Source: Clostridia bacterium
Lineage (GTDB): Bacteria > Bacillota > Clostridia > TANB77 > CAG-508
Assembly: GCA_022797215.1 (NCBI GenBank)
Contig: JAAWKD010000015.1
Span: 1 to 48,941, forward strand
Reading direction: 5' to 3'
DNA length: 48,941 bases
The notes under the pieces are model-generated. The model was not told the origin of the DNA and did not search any database. It saw nothing but the letters and a program-made list of their open reading frames with translations. The position numbers were made by a program, and so were the translations under genes. Shown here in pieces: positions 35,206 to 42,951 of this stretch. The stretch's first letter is position 1, and every line of letters starts with the position of its first letter.

Positions 35206-35409
35206 TTAACTCATTAAAAAATCTAATACATTCATTCCTGCATCTGTCGTTGTTTTATAAATTTCTGTATATCCACATTTAGTGCAACTAACAGTAATAA
35301 ACTTCTTATTTTGTACATCAAATAATTTTGCAAAATTTCCTCCTGTTGCTTGAAATTGATCTTTCTCAAATGCAGTGTTTCCACATTTTACACATTTCCA
35401 TTCTGCCAT
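35206..35409 (-). CDS. Zinc-ribbon protein (DUF2082-like)
   Basis: 67 aa. Two CxxC knuckles, CVKCGNTAF and CTKCGYTEIY, enclose the conserved QATGGNFAKLFDVQNKKF segment of the small zinc_ribbon/DUF2082 family. Probably a nucleic-acid-binding or structural Zn protein; no function is established. A 3' fragment of a second copy survives at 37575-37655, beside the ZIP transporter. Confidence 0.82.
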   Translation of the reverse strand: MAEWKCVKCGNTAFEKDQFQATGGNFAKLFDVQNKKFITVSCTKCGYTEIYKTTTDAGMNVLDFLMS

Positions 35410-35422
35410 AATAAATTCCTCC

Positions 35423-36211
35423 TTATTCTTTCACTGGAACAAAGTTCCTAGCAAACTGATACTTCTCTCTATTTTTAATATATAAAAATCCTATCGTACA
35501 AAAAACAATTGCTCCTATAAAATTCACAAATAAATCTTTCATTGTATCACCAATTCCAATATCTAAATAGCCATTTTCTATTGTGGTAATATTTCCATCC
35601 TTTGAATAAATTTGCGTTTTTTCAATATCTTTTATTTTCACTGGGTGATTTTCACCATTTGGATTTAGTTTTACTGTTGAAATGCTTTGTACAATCCTAT
35701 CTTTTTGCATATCTGTTTTTAATAAACTATCTGCTGTAAACTCGCAAAACTCCCATAATACCCCTACTGTCATAGAAAAGCAAAAAGCTACCAAAACTAC
35801 ATATATTGGTGACAAATGAATTTTCTTACTATTTTGATTTAAGAGGTCTACCAAAGAAAATCCTATTCCTGCACATATAAATCCATTTAAGGTATGTAAT
35901 ATCGTGTCCCAAAAAGGAATTAATCCATAGAAGTTGTTAATTTCTCCTAAAATGGTAGTTGAAAAGATAAAAAGATAGATAATCGCTTCTAATAAACTTG
36001 GTATCCCTATTTTTAATTTTTCTGATACAATCGTTGGTATTGTAAATAAGATTAATGCTACAATACACATGATTGCATTTTGAAAATTGCCTAATATCAT
36101 TTGGACTATCATACTAGCAACTACTAAAATCCTTAATATTAAGTACACTACAATTGACTTTTTACTTGTTTCTTGATACTTCTTTTTCATTTTATTGGAA
36201 AACTTGCCCAT
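35423..36211 (-). CDS. Polytopic membrane protein, DUF2238/YjdF-like
   Basis: 262 aa with six to seven helices. FWDTILHTLNGFICAGIGFSLV and VGVLWEFCEFTAD carry the spaced D...H and W-E-x-x-E residues seen in DUF2238 (YjdF) proteins. A hydrophilic loop (~170-215) precedes DIGIGDTMKDLFVNFIGAI. Function unknown. It lies 13 bp before the zinc-ribbon gene and 14 bp after the DUF4180 gene, so the three form one transcript. Confidence 0.7.
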   Translation of the reverse strand: MGKFSNKMKKKYQETSKKSIVVYLILRILVVASMIVQMILGNFQNAIMCIVALILFTIPTIVSEKLKIGIPSLLEAIIYLFIFSTTILGEINNFYGLIPFWDTILHTLNGFICAGIGFSLVDLLNQNSKKIHLSPIYVVLVAFCFSMTVGVLWEFCEFTADSLLKTDMQKDRIVQSISTVKLNPNGENHPVKIKDIEKTQIYSKDGNITTIENGYLDIGIGDTMKDLFVNFIGAIVFCTIGFLYIKNREKYQFARNFVPVKE

Positions 36212-36225
36212 TATTTAGTCCTCCT

Positions 36226-36576
36226 TTAACCTTTTAGCTTTTCGATTGCTTGTTCTTCATTCTCTACAAAAAATATGTCTTTTCCATGATTGCTTTCATA
36301 CATAAAATCTTTTAATGGCTTACTTGTATATTTTGAAAAATCTCCATATATGGCAAACTTCACTTGATAATTAATAAACTTTTGCAATATTTCTCCTGCA
36401 ATTCCTTTGCTTAGTATAAAAAACTCTTCCACAATTGCTTCTTTGTTTAATGCTATTTTCTCACAGTTTGTTTCATATTTTACTGTCATCATAAAGTCTA
36501 TTGCTGATTGAACATCTTTTATGACAATTTCTTCACTATTTACTATAGCAATATCTTCTACTATTTGATATGTCAT
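36226..36576 (-). CDS. DUF4180-family protein
   Basis: 116 aa from ATG 36576, with AAGGAAGG 8 nt upstream; a GTG three codons earlier overlaps the spacer. It has the family pattern: N-terminal beta strands (YQIVEDIAIVNSEEIVI), a central SAIDFMMTV...EKIALNKEAIVEEFF, then KFAIYGDFSKYTSKPLKDFMYESNHGKDIFF. The fold resembles STAS-like or SpoIIAA-like small domains. No known function. First gene of the small operon with the membrane and zinc-ribbon proteins. Confidence 0.82.
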   Translation of the reverse strand: MTYQIVEDIAIVNSEEIVIKDVQSAIDFMMTVKYETNCEKIALNKEAIVEEFFILSKGIAGEILQKFINYQVKFAIYGDFSKYTSKPLKDFMYESNHGKDIFFVENEEQAIEKLKG

Positions 36577-36599
36577 TTTTCTCACCTTCCTTTTCTATT

Positions 36600-36658
36600 T
36601 TTTTATTATTATAGGCCACTACCCTATTTTCTTTTTCTATAAATTTAATATCAATCAT
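36600..36658 (-). pseudogene. 5' remnant of a GNAT gene (copy of 42650-42904)
   Basis: From ATG 36658 the frame encodes MIDIKFIEKENRVVAYNN, nearly identical to the first 18 residues of the GNAT protein at 42904 (MIDIKFIEKENRAVAYDN). It then diverges and runs into the next gene's ribosome binding site. The DNA match covers about 55 bp. Immediately upstream (36652-36740) is an open frame without a start (AKCKWDGALYTEENP) that may be the 3' end of another lost gene. Confidence 0.75.
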
Positions 36659-36742
36659 GTCTTATCCTCTCTATAATAGGATTTTCCTCTGTATATAAAG
36701 CTCCATCCCACTTGCACTTTGCTCTTATAAAAAAATTGTTTT

Positions 36743-37520
36743 TTATCCAAGTGTCACATCTAAAATCATCATGATTACAAACCCTATTGCTACTCCTATT
36801 GTTCCAATATTGGAATGTTCACCTGCTTGTGATTCTGGTATTAATTCTTCTACTACTACATATATCATTGCTCCTGCTGCAAATGATAACAAATATGGAA
36901 GTATTGGTATAATAGCCTTTGTAAGTAATATTGTAATAATAGCACTAATTGGCTCTACAATTCCAGATAAAGCTCCATATAAAAAAGCTTTTGGTTTTGA
37001 CACACCTTCACTTTTTAAAGGCATTGAGATAATTGCTCCTTCTGGAAAGTTTTGAATGGCAATTCCAATTGCTAAAGCTAAAGCTCCTGCCATTGTTATT
37101 CCTGTATTTCCCATTAAAGCTCCTGCAAATGTAACACCTACTGCCATTCCTTCTGGTATATTATGCAGTGTTACTGCTAACACCATCATTGTTGTTTTCT
37201 TTAATTTCGTTTGCACACCTTCTGGCTTATTACTTTCCAAGTGCATATGTGGAATTAAGCTATCTAGAACTAATAAGAATACTACTCCTAATAGAAAACC
37301 AATTGCCGCTGGAATCCAAGCTATTTTTCCTTGTTCTTCTGCCATTTCTATAGATGGAATGATTAGAGACCATATAGACGCTGCTATCATTACTCCTGAA
37401 GCAAATCCTAATAAAATTTTTTCTACTTTTTTATTCAATTTGTTTCTCATTAAAAATACCATTGCTGACCCGAAGCGTCGTTCCTAGAAATGGTATCATT
37501 AATCCTGTTATTAGTTGCAT
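36743..37520 (-). pseudogene. ZIP-family metal transporter with a +1 frame break at a CGG codon
   Basis: ATG 37520 (MQLITGLMIPFLGTTL; AAGGAG 9 nt upstream) opens the frame, which meets CGG at 37472-37470. Omitting its C gives LGSAMVFLMRNKL, and the rest is an intact ZIP protein of about 258 aa with eight helices. The metal-site motifs are TLHNIPEGMAVGV and IGIAIQNFPEGAIIS (H-N-x-P-E-G and N-x-P-E-G). A shortened start within the downstream frame (ATG 37453 or 37462) would remove half of helix 1 and lacks a good ribosome binding site. ZIP proteins import zinc or other divalent metals. Flanked by two gene remnants. Confidence 0.85.
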
Positions 37521-37574
37521 TTCTCTCATCTCCTTTCCCTTATTATTTGTTCTTTCCACTACTCTTATACTATT

Positions 37575-37655
37575 TTAATTCATTAAAAAGTCTAGCACAT
37601 TCATTCCAGCCTCTGTTGCAGTTTTATAAATTTCCGTATAACCACATTTTGTACA
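37575..37655 (-). pseudogene. 3' remnant of a zinc-ribbon gene (copy of 35206-35409)
   Basis: The frame encodes CTKCGYTEIYKTATEAGM followed by NVLDFLMN and a stop, matching the C-terminal 26 residues of the 35.2 kb zinc-ribbon protein with three substitutions. The N-terminal knuckle and start are missing. Confidence 0.85.
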
Positions 37656-37751
37656 ACACAATAAAATGGTCCTCATAAAAAATAGATAATCATTCTTCCT
37701 AAATGTTATGCCTATCATAGCACAAAGAAAAATAATTATCAATTTTAAATT

Positions 37752-38492
37752 TTACTTTATTAACTTTTCAAAACTATTCTTATTTAACAAGGTATTGGAT
37801 ACAAACTGTCCATCTTTAAAATTAGCCCAATTATTAAAAACACATGGAACACTTTTTGCTTTTTCCAAAGTGTCTACTTGTATAATCTTAACTGGTATAT
37901 TTTGAGCTTTGGTATATTCCTCTATTTCTTTAATACTGTTTAAAGTATATGGACACTCTGGGCTATAATAAATGGTGAAATCTGTTGTTTCACTTTTCAT
38001 TTTTCTTGCTGTTTCTGTAAATTTAGGTTGTTGTTCTTGGAAAGATAATGCTAGTAATTCATATTCTCCTATACTATCTACTACCTTAAAGCCATACTTT
38101 TCAAAAAACTTCTTTTCTGATAAAAATGGCTTTTTCTTTTTAGAAGTTATTGTACAAATTCCGCTTTTTCCTTTAGCCTTACTATCTTGTATAGCATATT
38201 CTAATAACTCTTTTCCATAACCATTTCCTTTAAATGAACCTGCTACCCATAGACAATAAATATATATATAGTTTTCGCCCTCAATTGGCACCCATGCCTT
38301 TTCTAGAGGTGCATATTCTATAAAAACTTTACCTTTTGCATTTAGTTTTCTAAAAACATGTCCTTCTTGTATTCTCTTTTTTAGCCATTCCTTTTTCGTA
38401 TTCACACCCATTTGATGTTTTTTGTCTCCTATTGCACAACAGATATGTTCTTTCTCAATATTTTCTAAATCTAAATTAATATATTCGTTCAT
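37752..38492 (-). CDS. GNAT acetyltransferase with C-terminal YoaP domain
   Basis: 246 aa. The N-terminal GNAT fold (~1-150) has the acetyl-CoA loop GSFKGNGYGKELLEYAI. The C-terminal ~75 residues form a YoaP-type thioredoxin-like domain (FTIYYSPECPYTLNSIKEIEEY ... VFNNWANFKDGQFVSNTLLN) with a C-P-Y-T motif in place of C-x-x-C. The substrate is unknown. It overlaps the upstream GyrI-like gene by 4 bp, indicating translational coupling. Probably part of the operon controlled by the WYL regulator. Confidence 0.85.
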   Translation of the reverse strand: MNEYINLDLENIEKEHICCAIGDKKHQMGVNTKKEWLKKRIQEGHVFRKLNAKGKVFIEYAPLEKAWVPIEGENYIYIYCLWVAGSFKGNGYGKELLEYAIQDSKAKGKSGICTITSKKKKPFLSEKKFFEKYGFKVVDSIGEYELLALSFQEQQPKFTETARKMKSETTDFTIYYSPECPYTLNSIKEIEEYTKAQNIPVKIIQVDTLEKAKSVPCVFNNWANFKDGQFVSNTLLNKNSFEKLIK

Positions 38493-39148
38493 TCTTTCTC
38501 CCTTACCACTGGTATTCTAATAACTGTTTTTAAATTTTCTGCCTTTGCCTTTCTAGGATCTGATAGATATATTTCATGATGTCTTCTTATAACTCCATTT
38601 TCTAATTTACTCCCAATGTCGTTTTTTAATCGGTTCTCTTGAATGTATTCTTCTATTGCTACTATTGTTTCAGGCTCATCATCATAAGAGCCTTTATGTA
38701 GCATTTGAACACATAAACCTTCTTCTATTTCCATAAATTCTGCTTTACTTACCTCTAATCCTTTTTTGTTTTTTACTTCCTCACAAGCCCAGTCAAATAC
38801 TTCTTGTGTTACAAATTCTGGCTGTCTTATCATGGATATCCATTCAAACTTTTCTTTGTCACTATAGTCTACTGCTTTATTTCCTTCATTCCACCAAAAA
38901 CCTTCTAGTGGCGGAACAACATATTCAAAATATCCTTCTATGGAATGTTTGCCTAGTTTACTCATTTTTATTGTAAATGACAAAGTATATAATAAAGAAA
39001 GAGCCTCTTGATATTCTCCTGTTCCACGATTAGGATTTCCTTTCCCTTTTATCATAATAAATTTCATATTTGGTACTTTTATTAGCATTGGTTTTGCTTT
39101 TGGCAAATATAAATCTTTATATTCTTTTTTATAATCTAACTTTTCCAT
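38489..39148 (-). CDS. GyrI-like small-molecule-binding protein
   Basis: 219 aa. MEKLDYKKEYKDLYLPKAKPMLIKVP, FIMIKGKGNPN and IEGYFEYVVPPLEGFWW are the landmarks of the stand-alone GyrI-like (SHS2) family, which binds and in some members hydrolyses hydrophobic ligands. Soluble, no HTH of its own. It stands between the Cass2-like protein and GNAT-YoaP with 12-bp and 4-bp junctions. Confidence 0.88.
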   Translation of the reverse strand: MEKLDYKKEYKDLYLPKAKPMLIKVPNMKFIMIKGKGNPNRGTGEYQEALSLLYTLSFTIKMSKLGKHSIEGYFEYVVPPLEGFWWNEGNKAVDYSDKEKFEWISMIRQPEFVTQEVFDWACEEVKNKKGLEVSKAEFMEIEEGLCVQMLHKGSYDDEPETIVAIEEYIQENRLKNDIGSKLENGVIRRHHEIYLSDPRKAKAENLKTVIRIPVVREKE

Positions 39149-39160
39149 ATGCCCTTCTTT

Positions 39161-39625
39161 CTAATCTTCTACAGCAATATAAATATGGATTTCTTGATTT
39201 TGCATATCATTTGAATTGTTTTGATATTCTTCAAAATCACAAGTGTATTTTCTGTTTAAGTCCATCTTCCATATTTCTTGCCAAGCCTGTCCTACTGCAT
39301 TTTGAACATCACCATAAATTACAAATTTTGCATATTTTCCTTTTGGAATTACTTTTACCACTCTATTTTCCATATTCTTAGAGTTTTCACTCACTTCTGT
39401 GCAAACTACAAAATTATATGGCTTTGTGTAGTCTTTTTCATAATCTGTATATAGACCAATCGTTTTGCCATTAACTTTATTTTCAATCTTCTCATAGATT
39501 CCTTGCATAAAAAATGTTTGCCACATATTTGCTATGTCTTGTATGGATTTCCCATTTTCATTTGTTGTCTTTACTTCTAGTCCTTCCACTATTTTTTCTT
39601 CTAATTCTACAATTTCAAATTTCAT
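39161..39625 (-). CDS. GyrI/Cass2-like effector-binding protein
   Basis: 154 aa. The repeated strand-helix-strand pattern, ending in PKGKYAKFVIYGDVQNAVGQAWQEIW and a C-terminal DFEEYQNN...EIHIYIAVED, is typical of AraC effector-binding (Cass2/GyrI-like) domains. First gene of the operon; AGGAGG lies 7 nt upstream. The -10 TATAAT (39652-39647) and the inverted repeat 39665-39680 lie just ahead. Confidence 0.87.
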   Translation of the reverse strand: MKFEIVELEEKIVEGLEVKTTNENGKSIQDIANMWQTFFMQGIYEKIENKVNGKTIGLYTDYEKDYTKPYNFVVCTEVSENSKNMENRVVKVIPKGKYAKFVIYGDVQNAVGQAWQEIWKMDLNRKYTCDFEEYQNNSNDMQNQEIHIYIAVED

Positions 39626-39646
39626 AATTCTTACCTCCTGTTATCT

Positions 39647-39680
39647 ATTATATAGAAATATAATTGACAACAGTATGTCA
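39647..39680 (-). promoter_or_regulatory. Promoter and operator of the GyrI-like operon
   Basis: The -10 is TATAAT (39652-39647). TGACA-N6-TGTCA (39665-39680) covers the expected -35 position. A matching site lies upstream of the WYL regulator gene at 40604-40619, so the regulator probably binds both. Confidence 0.7.
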
Positions 39681-39682
39681 TA

Positions 39683-40570
39683 TTATGAATAACTTTTTAT
39701 CATTTTTTGTATTTTATCTTTTATAATATTTCTTGCATACTCTGGTGCTATTACTTTAATATGTTCTCCAAAGGATAAAATATATTCATATACCCAATCA
39801 TTTTCAGGATATTTTACATGGATAATAAAATTGCCATCTTGTTTTTTCTCTATATTCTCTTTCTCAAATTCATCATATACTCTATATGCTTTCTCCTTAG
39901 ATATTTCTAACTCTAAGGATATGAATTTTATCTCATAAGGCTTTTTCTCATGTTCTTGTGGGAGTTCTCTTTCAAATGCTTCCTCTAATACTTTTATCTC
40001 CCTCATTCTTGCTATTTTAAACACCCTATAGTCTTGTTTCACTCTACAATAGGCTTTTATATACCAGGCTTTATCTTTAAACCATATTTGTAATGGTTCA
40101 ACTTGCCTTTTGGTTTCTTCTCCATAAGAATTAAAGTAGGTAAATTCCATGACCTGCTTTTTTAAGATAGCCTGTTTCATCATTTCAAATTTATTATTCT
40201 CATTTGACCAATTAGAAAAATCTATTTCTATCCAATTCTCAGATTGTTTATGAAATAGTCTACTCATTTTCTCTAAAGCTTTTTTCTCGCTATTTTTGTC
40301 TAGCTTCTCTAAACTTTGCAAAGCAAATATAATCTGGTTTTGCTCTTCTTCTGATAAAATCGATTTATCTAGTACAAAGTTCTCTAATAAGCTAATTCCT
40401 CCACCTTTTCCCTTGTTAGTATATACTGGAATACCTGCTGTGCTTAAGATATCAATATCTCTATATATAGTTCTAACAGATACTTCAAACTGTTGTGCTA
40501 ACTCTTTTGCAGTAATAGTATCCTTTTCTAATAATAAATATACAATTTCAAATAATCGATTAATTTGCAT
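39683..40570 (-). CDS. YafY-type HTH-WYL transcriptional regulator
   Basis: 295 aa. The N-terminal HTH_11/DeoR-like domain is AKELAQQFEVSVRTIYRDID followed by a wing (IPVYTNKGKGGGISLL). The central WYL domain (~135-220) contains KDKAWYIKAYCRVKQDYRVFKIARMRE, and a WCX-like C-terminus follows. Such proteins sense small ligands or nucleic acids. It is upstream of the GyrI-like operon in the same direction, with 57 bp between. Confidence 0.9.
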   Translation of the reverse strand: MQINRLFEIVYLLLEKDTITAKELAQQFEVSVRTIYRDIDILSTAGIPVYTNKGKGGGISLLENFVLDKSILSEEEQNQIIFALQSLEKLDKNSEKKALEKMSRLFHKQSENWIEIDFSNWSNENNKFEMMKQAILKKQVMEFTYFNSYGEETKRQVEPLQIWFKDKAWYIKAYCRVKQDYRVFKIARMREIKVLEEAFERELPQEHEKKPYEIKFISLELEISKEKAYRVYDEFEKENIEKKQDGNFIIHVKYPENDWVYEYILSFGEHIKVIAPEYARNIIKDKIQKMIKSYS

Positions 40571-40580
40571 TTTCTCACCC

Positions 40581-40619
40581 TATGTGATTATATCACATAA
40601 ACTAGACATCTATATGTCA
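40581..40619 (-). promoter_or_regulatory. Upstream region of the WYL regulator with two inverted repeats
   Basis: AGACA-N6-TGTCA (40604-40619) overlaps the TfoX stop codon. TATGTGAT-TAT-ATCACATA (40581-40599) has 8-bp arms and contains a -10-like TATAAT on the minus strand. This suggests autoregulation. Confidence 0.55.
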
Positions 40620-40930
40620 TATTTAGCTTTTTTCTTCTTAATTGTCAAGTCCTTGCAAGTATCTATGACAATATCTTTTATCAGTTCACGATTGTCCATC
40701 TCTTCTATCATATACATTGGTTTAGCCCCTTTATATGGTATCTCTTCTTTCATATTGTACTTTTGATTACTTTCTACTATTTTAACAAGTAGTCTACTAT
40801 CATATATTCCACCAAATAAAATAGTGTTATAGTATAACAAATATTCTCCCATCATTGCTTTACAAGTAATGTTATCTAATAAGGATAATTGTTCTAAGAT
40901 AAAATCTCTGTACTCTTTTGTTGTTGCCAT
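40610..40930 (-). CDS. TfoX/Sxy N-terminal-domain protein
   Basis: 106 aa. CKAMMGEYLLYYNTILFGGIYDSRLLVKI fits the TfoX-N domain (the usual F-G-x-Y..G....I....LY.K pattern). In proteobacteria TfoX promotes competence; in Firmicutes these short proteins are of unknown role and often sit beside WYL/GyrI-like genes, as here. Soluble; Lys-rich C-terminus. Confidence 0.82.
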   Translation of the reverse strand: MATTKEYRDFILEQLSLLDNITCKAMMGEYLLYYNTILFGGIYDSRLLVKIVESNQKYNMKEEIPYKGAKPMYMIEEMDNRELIKDIVIDTCKDLTIKKKKAKYDI

Positions 40931-40944
40931 AGTGTGACCTCCCT

Positions 40945-41331
40945 TTAATTTTCTATATTAGTTGTTACAGATATTCCTTCTATATTTTCATAAGGTTCTG
41001 TTTTTGTGTTGTTCTCCATAGTTTCTTCATTCTCTTTTTCATTTAATCGTTTTGACATAATACGCTTTCCAAACATAATGAATTCTATCCAAGTTACTTG
41101 TTTTTTGCTATTTTCAATTGGAATAGTACTATAATTCACATTATATCCTAAGCAAGTGCAAGAAAAGTGTTCGCTTCCATCTGTAGTTCCTATTCCTAAT
41201 TGTATTGGTACTAAAACAAACAATGGTCTTTTCAAACTTAGGCATCTTAAAAAGTCAATGCTAAAAATAACTACCCATAAAACTACTATTCCTAATATAA
41301 TTCTAATTACCCATTTCATGCTTTTTTTCAT
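40945..41331 (-). CDS. Single-pass membrane protein of unknown function
   Basis: 128 aa. One N-terminal helix (WVIRIILGIVVLWVVIFSI), a short region with two Cys (SCTCLGYNVNYSTIP) and an acidic tail rich in Glu and Asn. No family recognised; the segment LVPIQLGIGTTDGSEH looks structured. It precedes the TfoX-like gene by 14 bp. Confidence 0.55.
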   Translation of the reverse strand: MKKSMKWVIRIILGIVVLWVVIFSIDFLRCLSLKRPLFVLVPIQLGIGTTDGSEHFSCTCLGYNVNYSTIPIENSKKQVTWIEFIMFGKRIMSKRLNEKENEETMENNTKTEPYENIEGISVTTNIEN

Positions 41332-41358
41332 AAGTATCCCCCTTTATTAATAAACATA

Positions 41359-41390
41359 AACAGAAGTAACTTTTTTGTGTTACTTCTGTT
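41359..41390. terminator. Bidirectional terminator
   Basis: AACAGAAGTAAC (41359-41370) pairs perfectly with GTTACTTCTGTT (41379-41390). It lies just past the DUF2442 stop codon. Confidence 0.85.
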
Positions 41391-41401
41391 AGTATAGTCA
41401 T

Positions 41402-41641
41402 TTATCCATTATAAATAGAACTTGTTTCATATATGCTATCTGCACACAAGTCAATGTTTTCACCCCAAGTAACAGTTCCATAAGCTACTTTTACAGACTT
41501 AAAAAACTCTTGATCTTTTAGTTTTTTAAAAACTCCCTTTTCTAAATATGGTTTCATATCTTTTATTCTTTTTTCTCCATTATCAAATGTAACTAATATT
41601 TGATAATTTTCCAAAGCTTTTACTTCTTTTATTCTATTCAT
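41402..41641 (-). CDS. DUF2442-family protein
   Basis: 79 aa from ATG 41641 (AAGGGG 6 nt upstream); an upstream in-frame start at 41689 lies inside the preceding gene. IKEVKALENYQILVTFDNGEKRIKDMKPYLEKGVF and VAYGTVTWGENIDLCADSIY are the DUF2442 landmarks. It is almost always paired with DUF4160, as here (13 bp apart), which suggests a two-protein module, possibly toxin-antitoxin-like. No activity is established. Confidence 0.88.
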   Translation of the reverse strand: MNRIKEVKALENYQILVTFDNGEKRIKDMKPYLEKGVFKKLKDQEFFKSVKVAYGTVTWGENIDLCADSIYETSSIYNG

Positions 41642-41654
41642 ATTTGTCCCCTTA

Positions 41655-41912
41655 TTAAGATAATGGTTGAATATTAAATAGTTCTTCATAATTTTTGCAT
41701 AACAACCAATTAGCTTCTAATTCTTCTTTATGTATTATACTCCAAGCTTCTACTAATTTCAATTGCTTATTTGGAAAATCTCCTTTTATTAATTTCCCAT
41801 CTAAAGTAAATATTGCTTCCTTATGATTATAATAAGCATGAAAATGTGGTGGTTGATGATCATCATAATACATTCTAATAAGAATACCATAAAACATACT
41901 AATTGTAGGCAT
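41655..41912 (-). CDS. DUF4160-family protein
   Basis: 85 aa. PTISMFYGILIRMYYDDHQPPHFHAYY is the family signature, with a D-H-x-P-P-H-F-H metal-site-like cluster, followed by KLVEAWSIIHKEELEANW. Start ATG 41912 with AGAAGGTG upstream. Promoter-proximal member of the DUF4160-DUF2442 pair. Confidence 0.9.
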   Translation of the reverse strand: MPTISMFYGILIRMYYDDHQPPHFHAYYNHKEAIFTLDGKLIKGDFPNKQLKLVEAWSIIHKEELEANWLLCKNYEELFNIQPLS

Positions 41913-42038
41913 ATTTCACCTTCTTTTCATATAAATTTTGATTGGATAATTTGAGCAGAGTTGCTCACGATTTAAAGTAAATGACTATAATTCCTAATTA
42001 TAATAGCATACCATTTTATAATTCGCAAGATATAAAAA

Positions 42039-42065
42039 AGGAATACTTTTGCAAATAGTACTCCT
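42039..42065. terminator. Hairpin between DUF4160 and the gene at 42139
   Basis: AGGAATACT (42039-42047) pairs with AGTACTCCT (42057-42065; one G-U). A second small stem, TCAATGT/ACATTGA, lies at 42114-42131, just past the 42139 stop. Confidence 0.65.
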
Positions 42066-42138
42066 CTAAATTTTATACTCTTTTTTAATAATAAATTTTT
42101 CTTTAAAATCACATCAATGTTTTCACATTGAATTATTC

Positions 42139-42606
42139 CTATATGTTATGGTGGATATAGTACAAAATATGAGTTTCTATATCATAAAAATAAATAGAAT
42201 AACTATAATAATTCAAATCAGTTTCCTTATCAGCTTTTATATGAACATAGTCTCCACTACTGATTAAACTAATATCAAAATCATATTCTAATAACCTATT
42301 TTGATTCTCCATTTGCTTTTTAAAATTATCAAAATAACCTGCAATATCCTCTATACTATTATTTTCTACTACATGGTATTGTTTACTATTGATAAATTTC
42401 TCATCATCTTTTTCAGTATAAAAGTACTTACAATAATCTGTGTAGTCTTGAAAACTGTTTTCCTCCCTATACTCCTCTAATTTATAATATCCATTCCAAA
42501 TAGGGCTTTTATTCTCTTGTATTAATTGAAACACACCAAATACTAATATAACAAGCATAATAGCAATTATCACAATTACAATATTTCTTTCTACTTTATG
42601 AATCAT
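42139..42606 (-). CDS. Single-pass membrane protein of unknown function
   Basis: 155 aa. An N-terminal helix (IVIVIIAIMLVILVFGVF) is followed by an extracytoplasmic domain with many Tyr and acidic residues (YYKLEEYREENSFQDYTDY; SYSIYFYDIETHILYY). No family recognised. AGGAG precedes the ATG. One of several N-anchored small proteins in this region. Confidence 0.6.
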   Translation of the reverse strand: MIHKVERNIVIVIIAIMLVILVFGVFQLIQENKSPIWNGYYKLEEYREENSFQDYTDYCKYFYTEKDDEKFINSKQYHVVENNSIEDIAGYFDNFKKQMENQNRLLEYDFDISLISSGDYVHIKADKETDLNYYSYSIYFYDIETHILYYIHHNI

Positions 42607-42649
42607 AACTTCTCCTACATATTTTTTAGTTTCTATTACTATTTATAAA

Positions 42650-42904
42650 TTATAAATTTGTTTCTAATATCCTCTTTGCATACGAACATTCTGCAATAAG
42701 ATTCTTATTGCATTTTTTTGAACTTTCAATAACACATTTCACTAATGCTTTTGCAATTCCTTGTCCTTGATATTTTCGATCTACTGCAGTATGAATTATG
42801 TTCCATGTATCCTCTAATTCTTCAAATTCACATTCACCAATTTCAATTTTATTATCATAAGCCACTGCCCTATTTTCTTTTTCTATAAATTTAATATCAA
42901 TCAT
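42650..42904 (-). CDS. Short GNAT-like acetyltransferase (YjdJ type)
   Basis: 84 aa, the usual size of the compact GNAT family that includes YjdJ. IIHTAVDRKYQGQGIAKALVKCVIESS supplies the acetyl-CoA-binding loop (RKYQGQGIA), and AECSYAKRIL the C-terminal strand. The substrate is unknown. Its first ~55 bp are duplicated as a remnant at 36600-36658. Confidence 0.82.
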   Translation of the reverse strand: MIDIKFIEKENRAVAYDNKIEIGECEFEELEDTWNIIHTAVDRKYQGQGIAKALVKCVIESSKKCNKNLIAECSYAKRILETNL

Positions 42905-42951
42905 TTTTCTATCCTTTCTATAAATTGACTAATTTGTCACTTAGATGTTAT

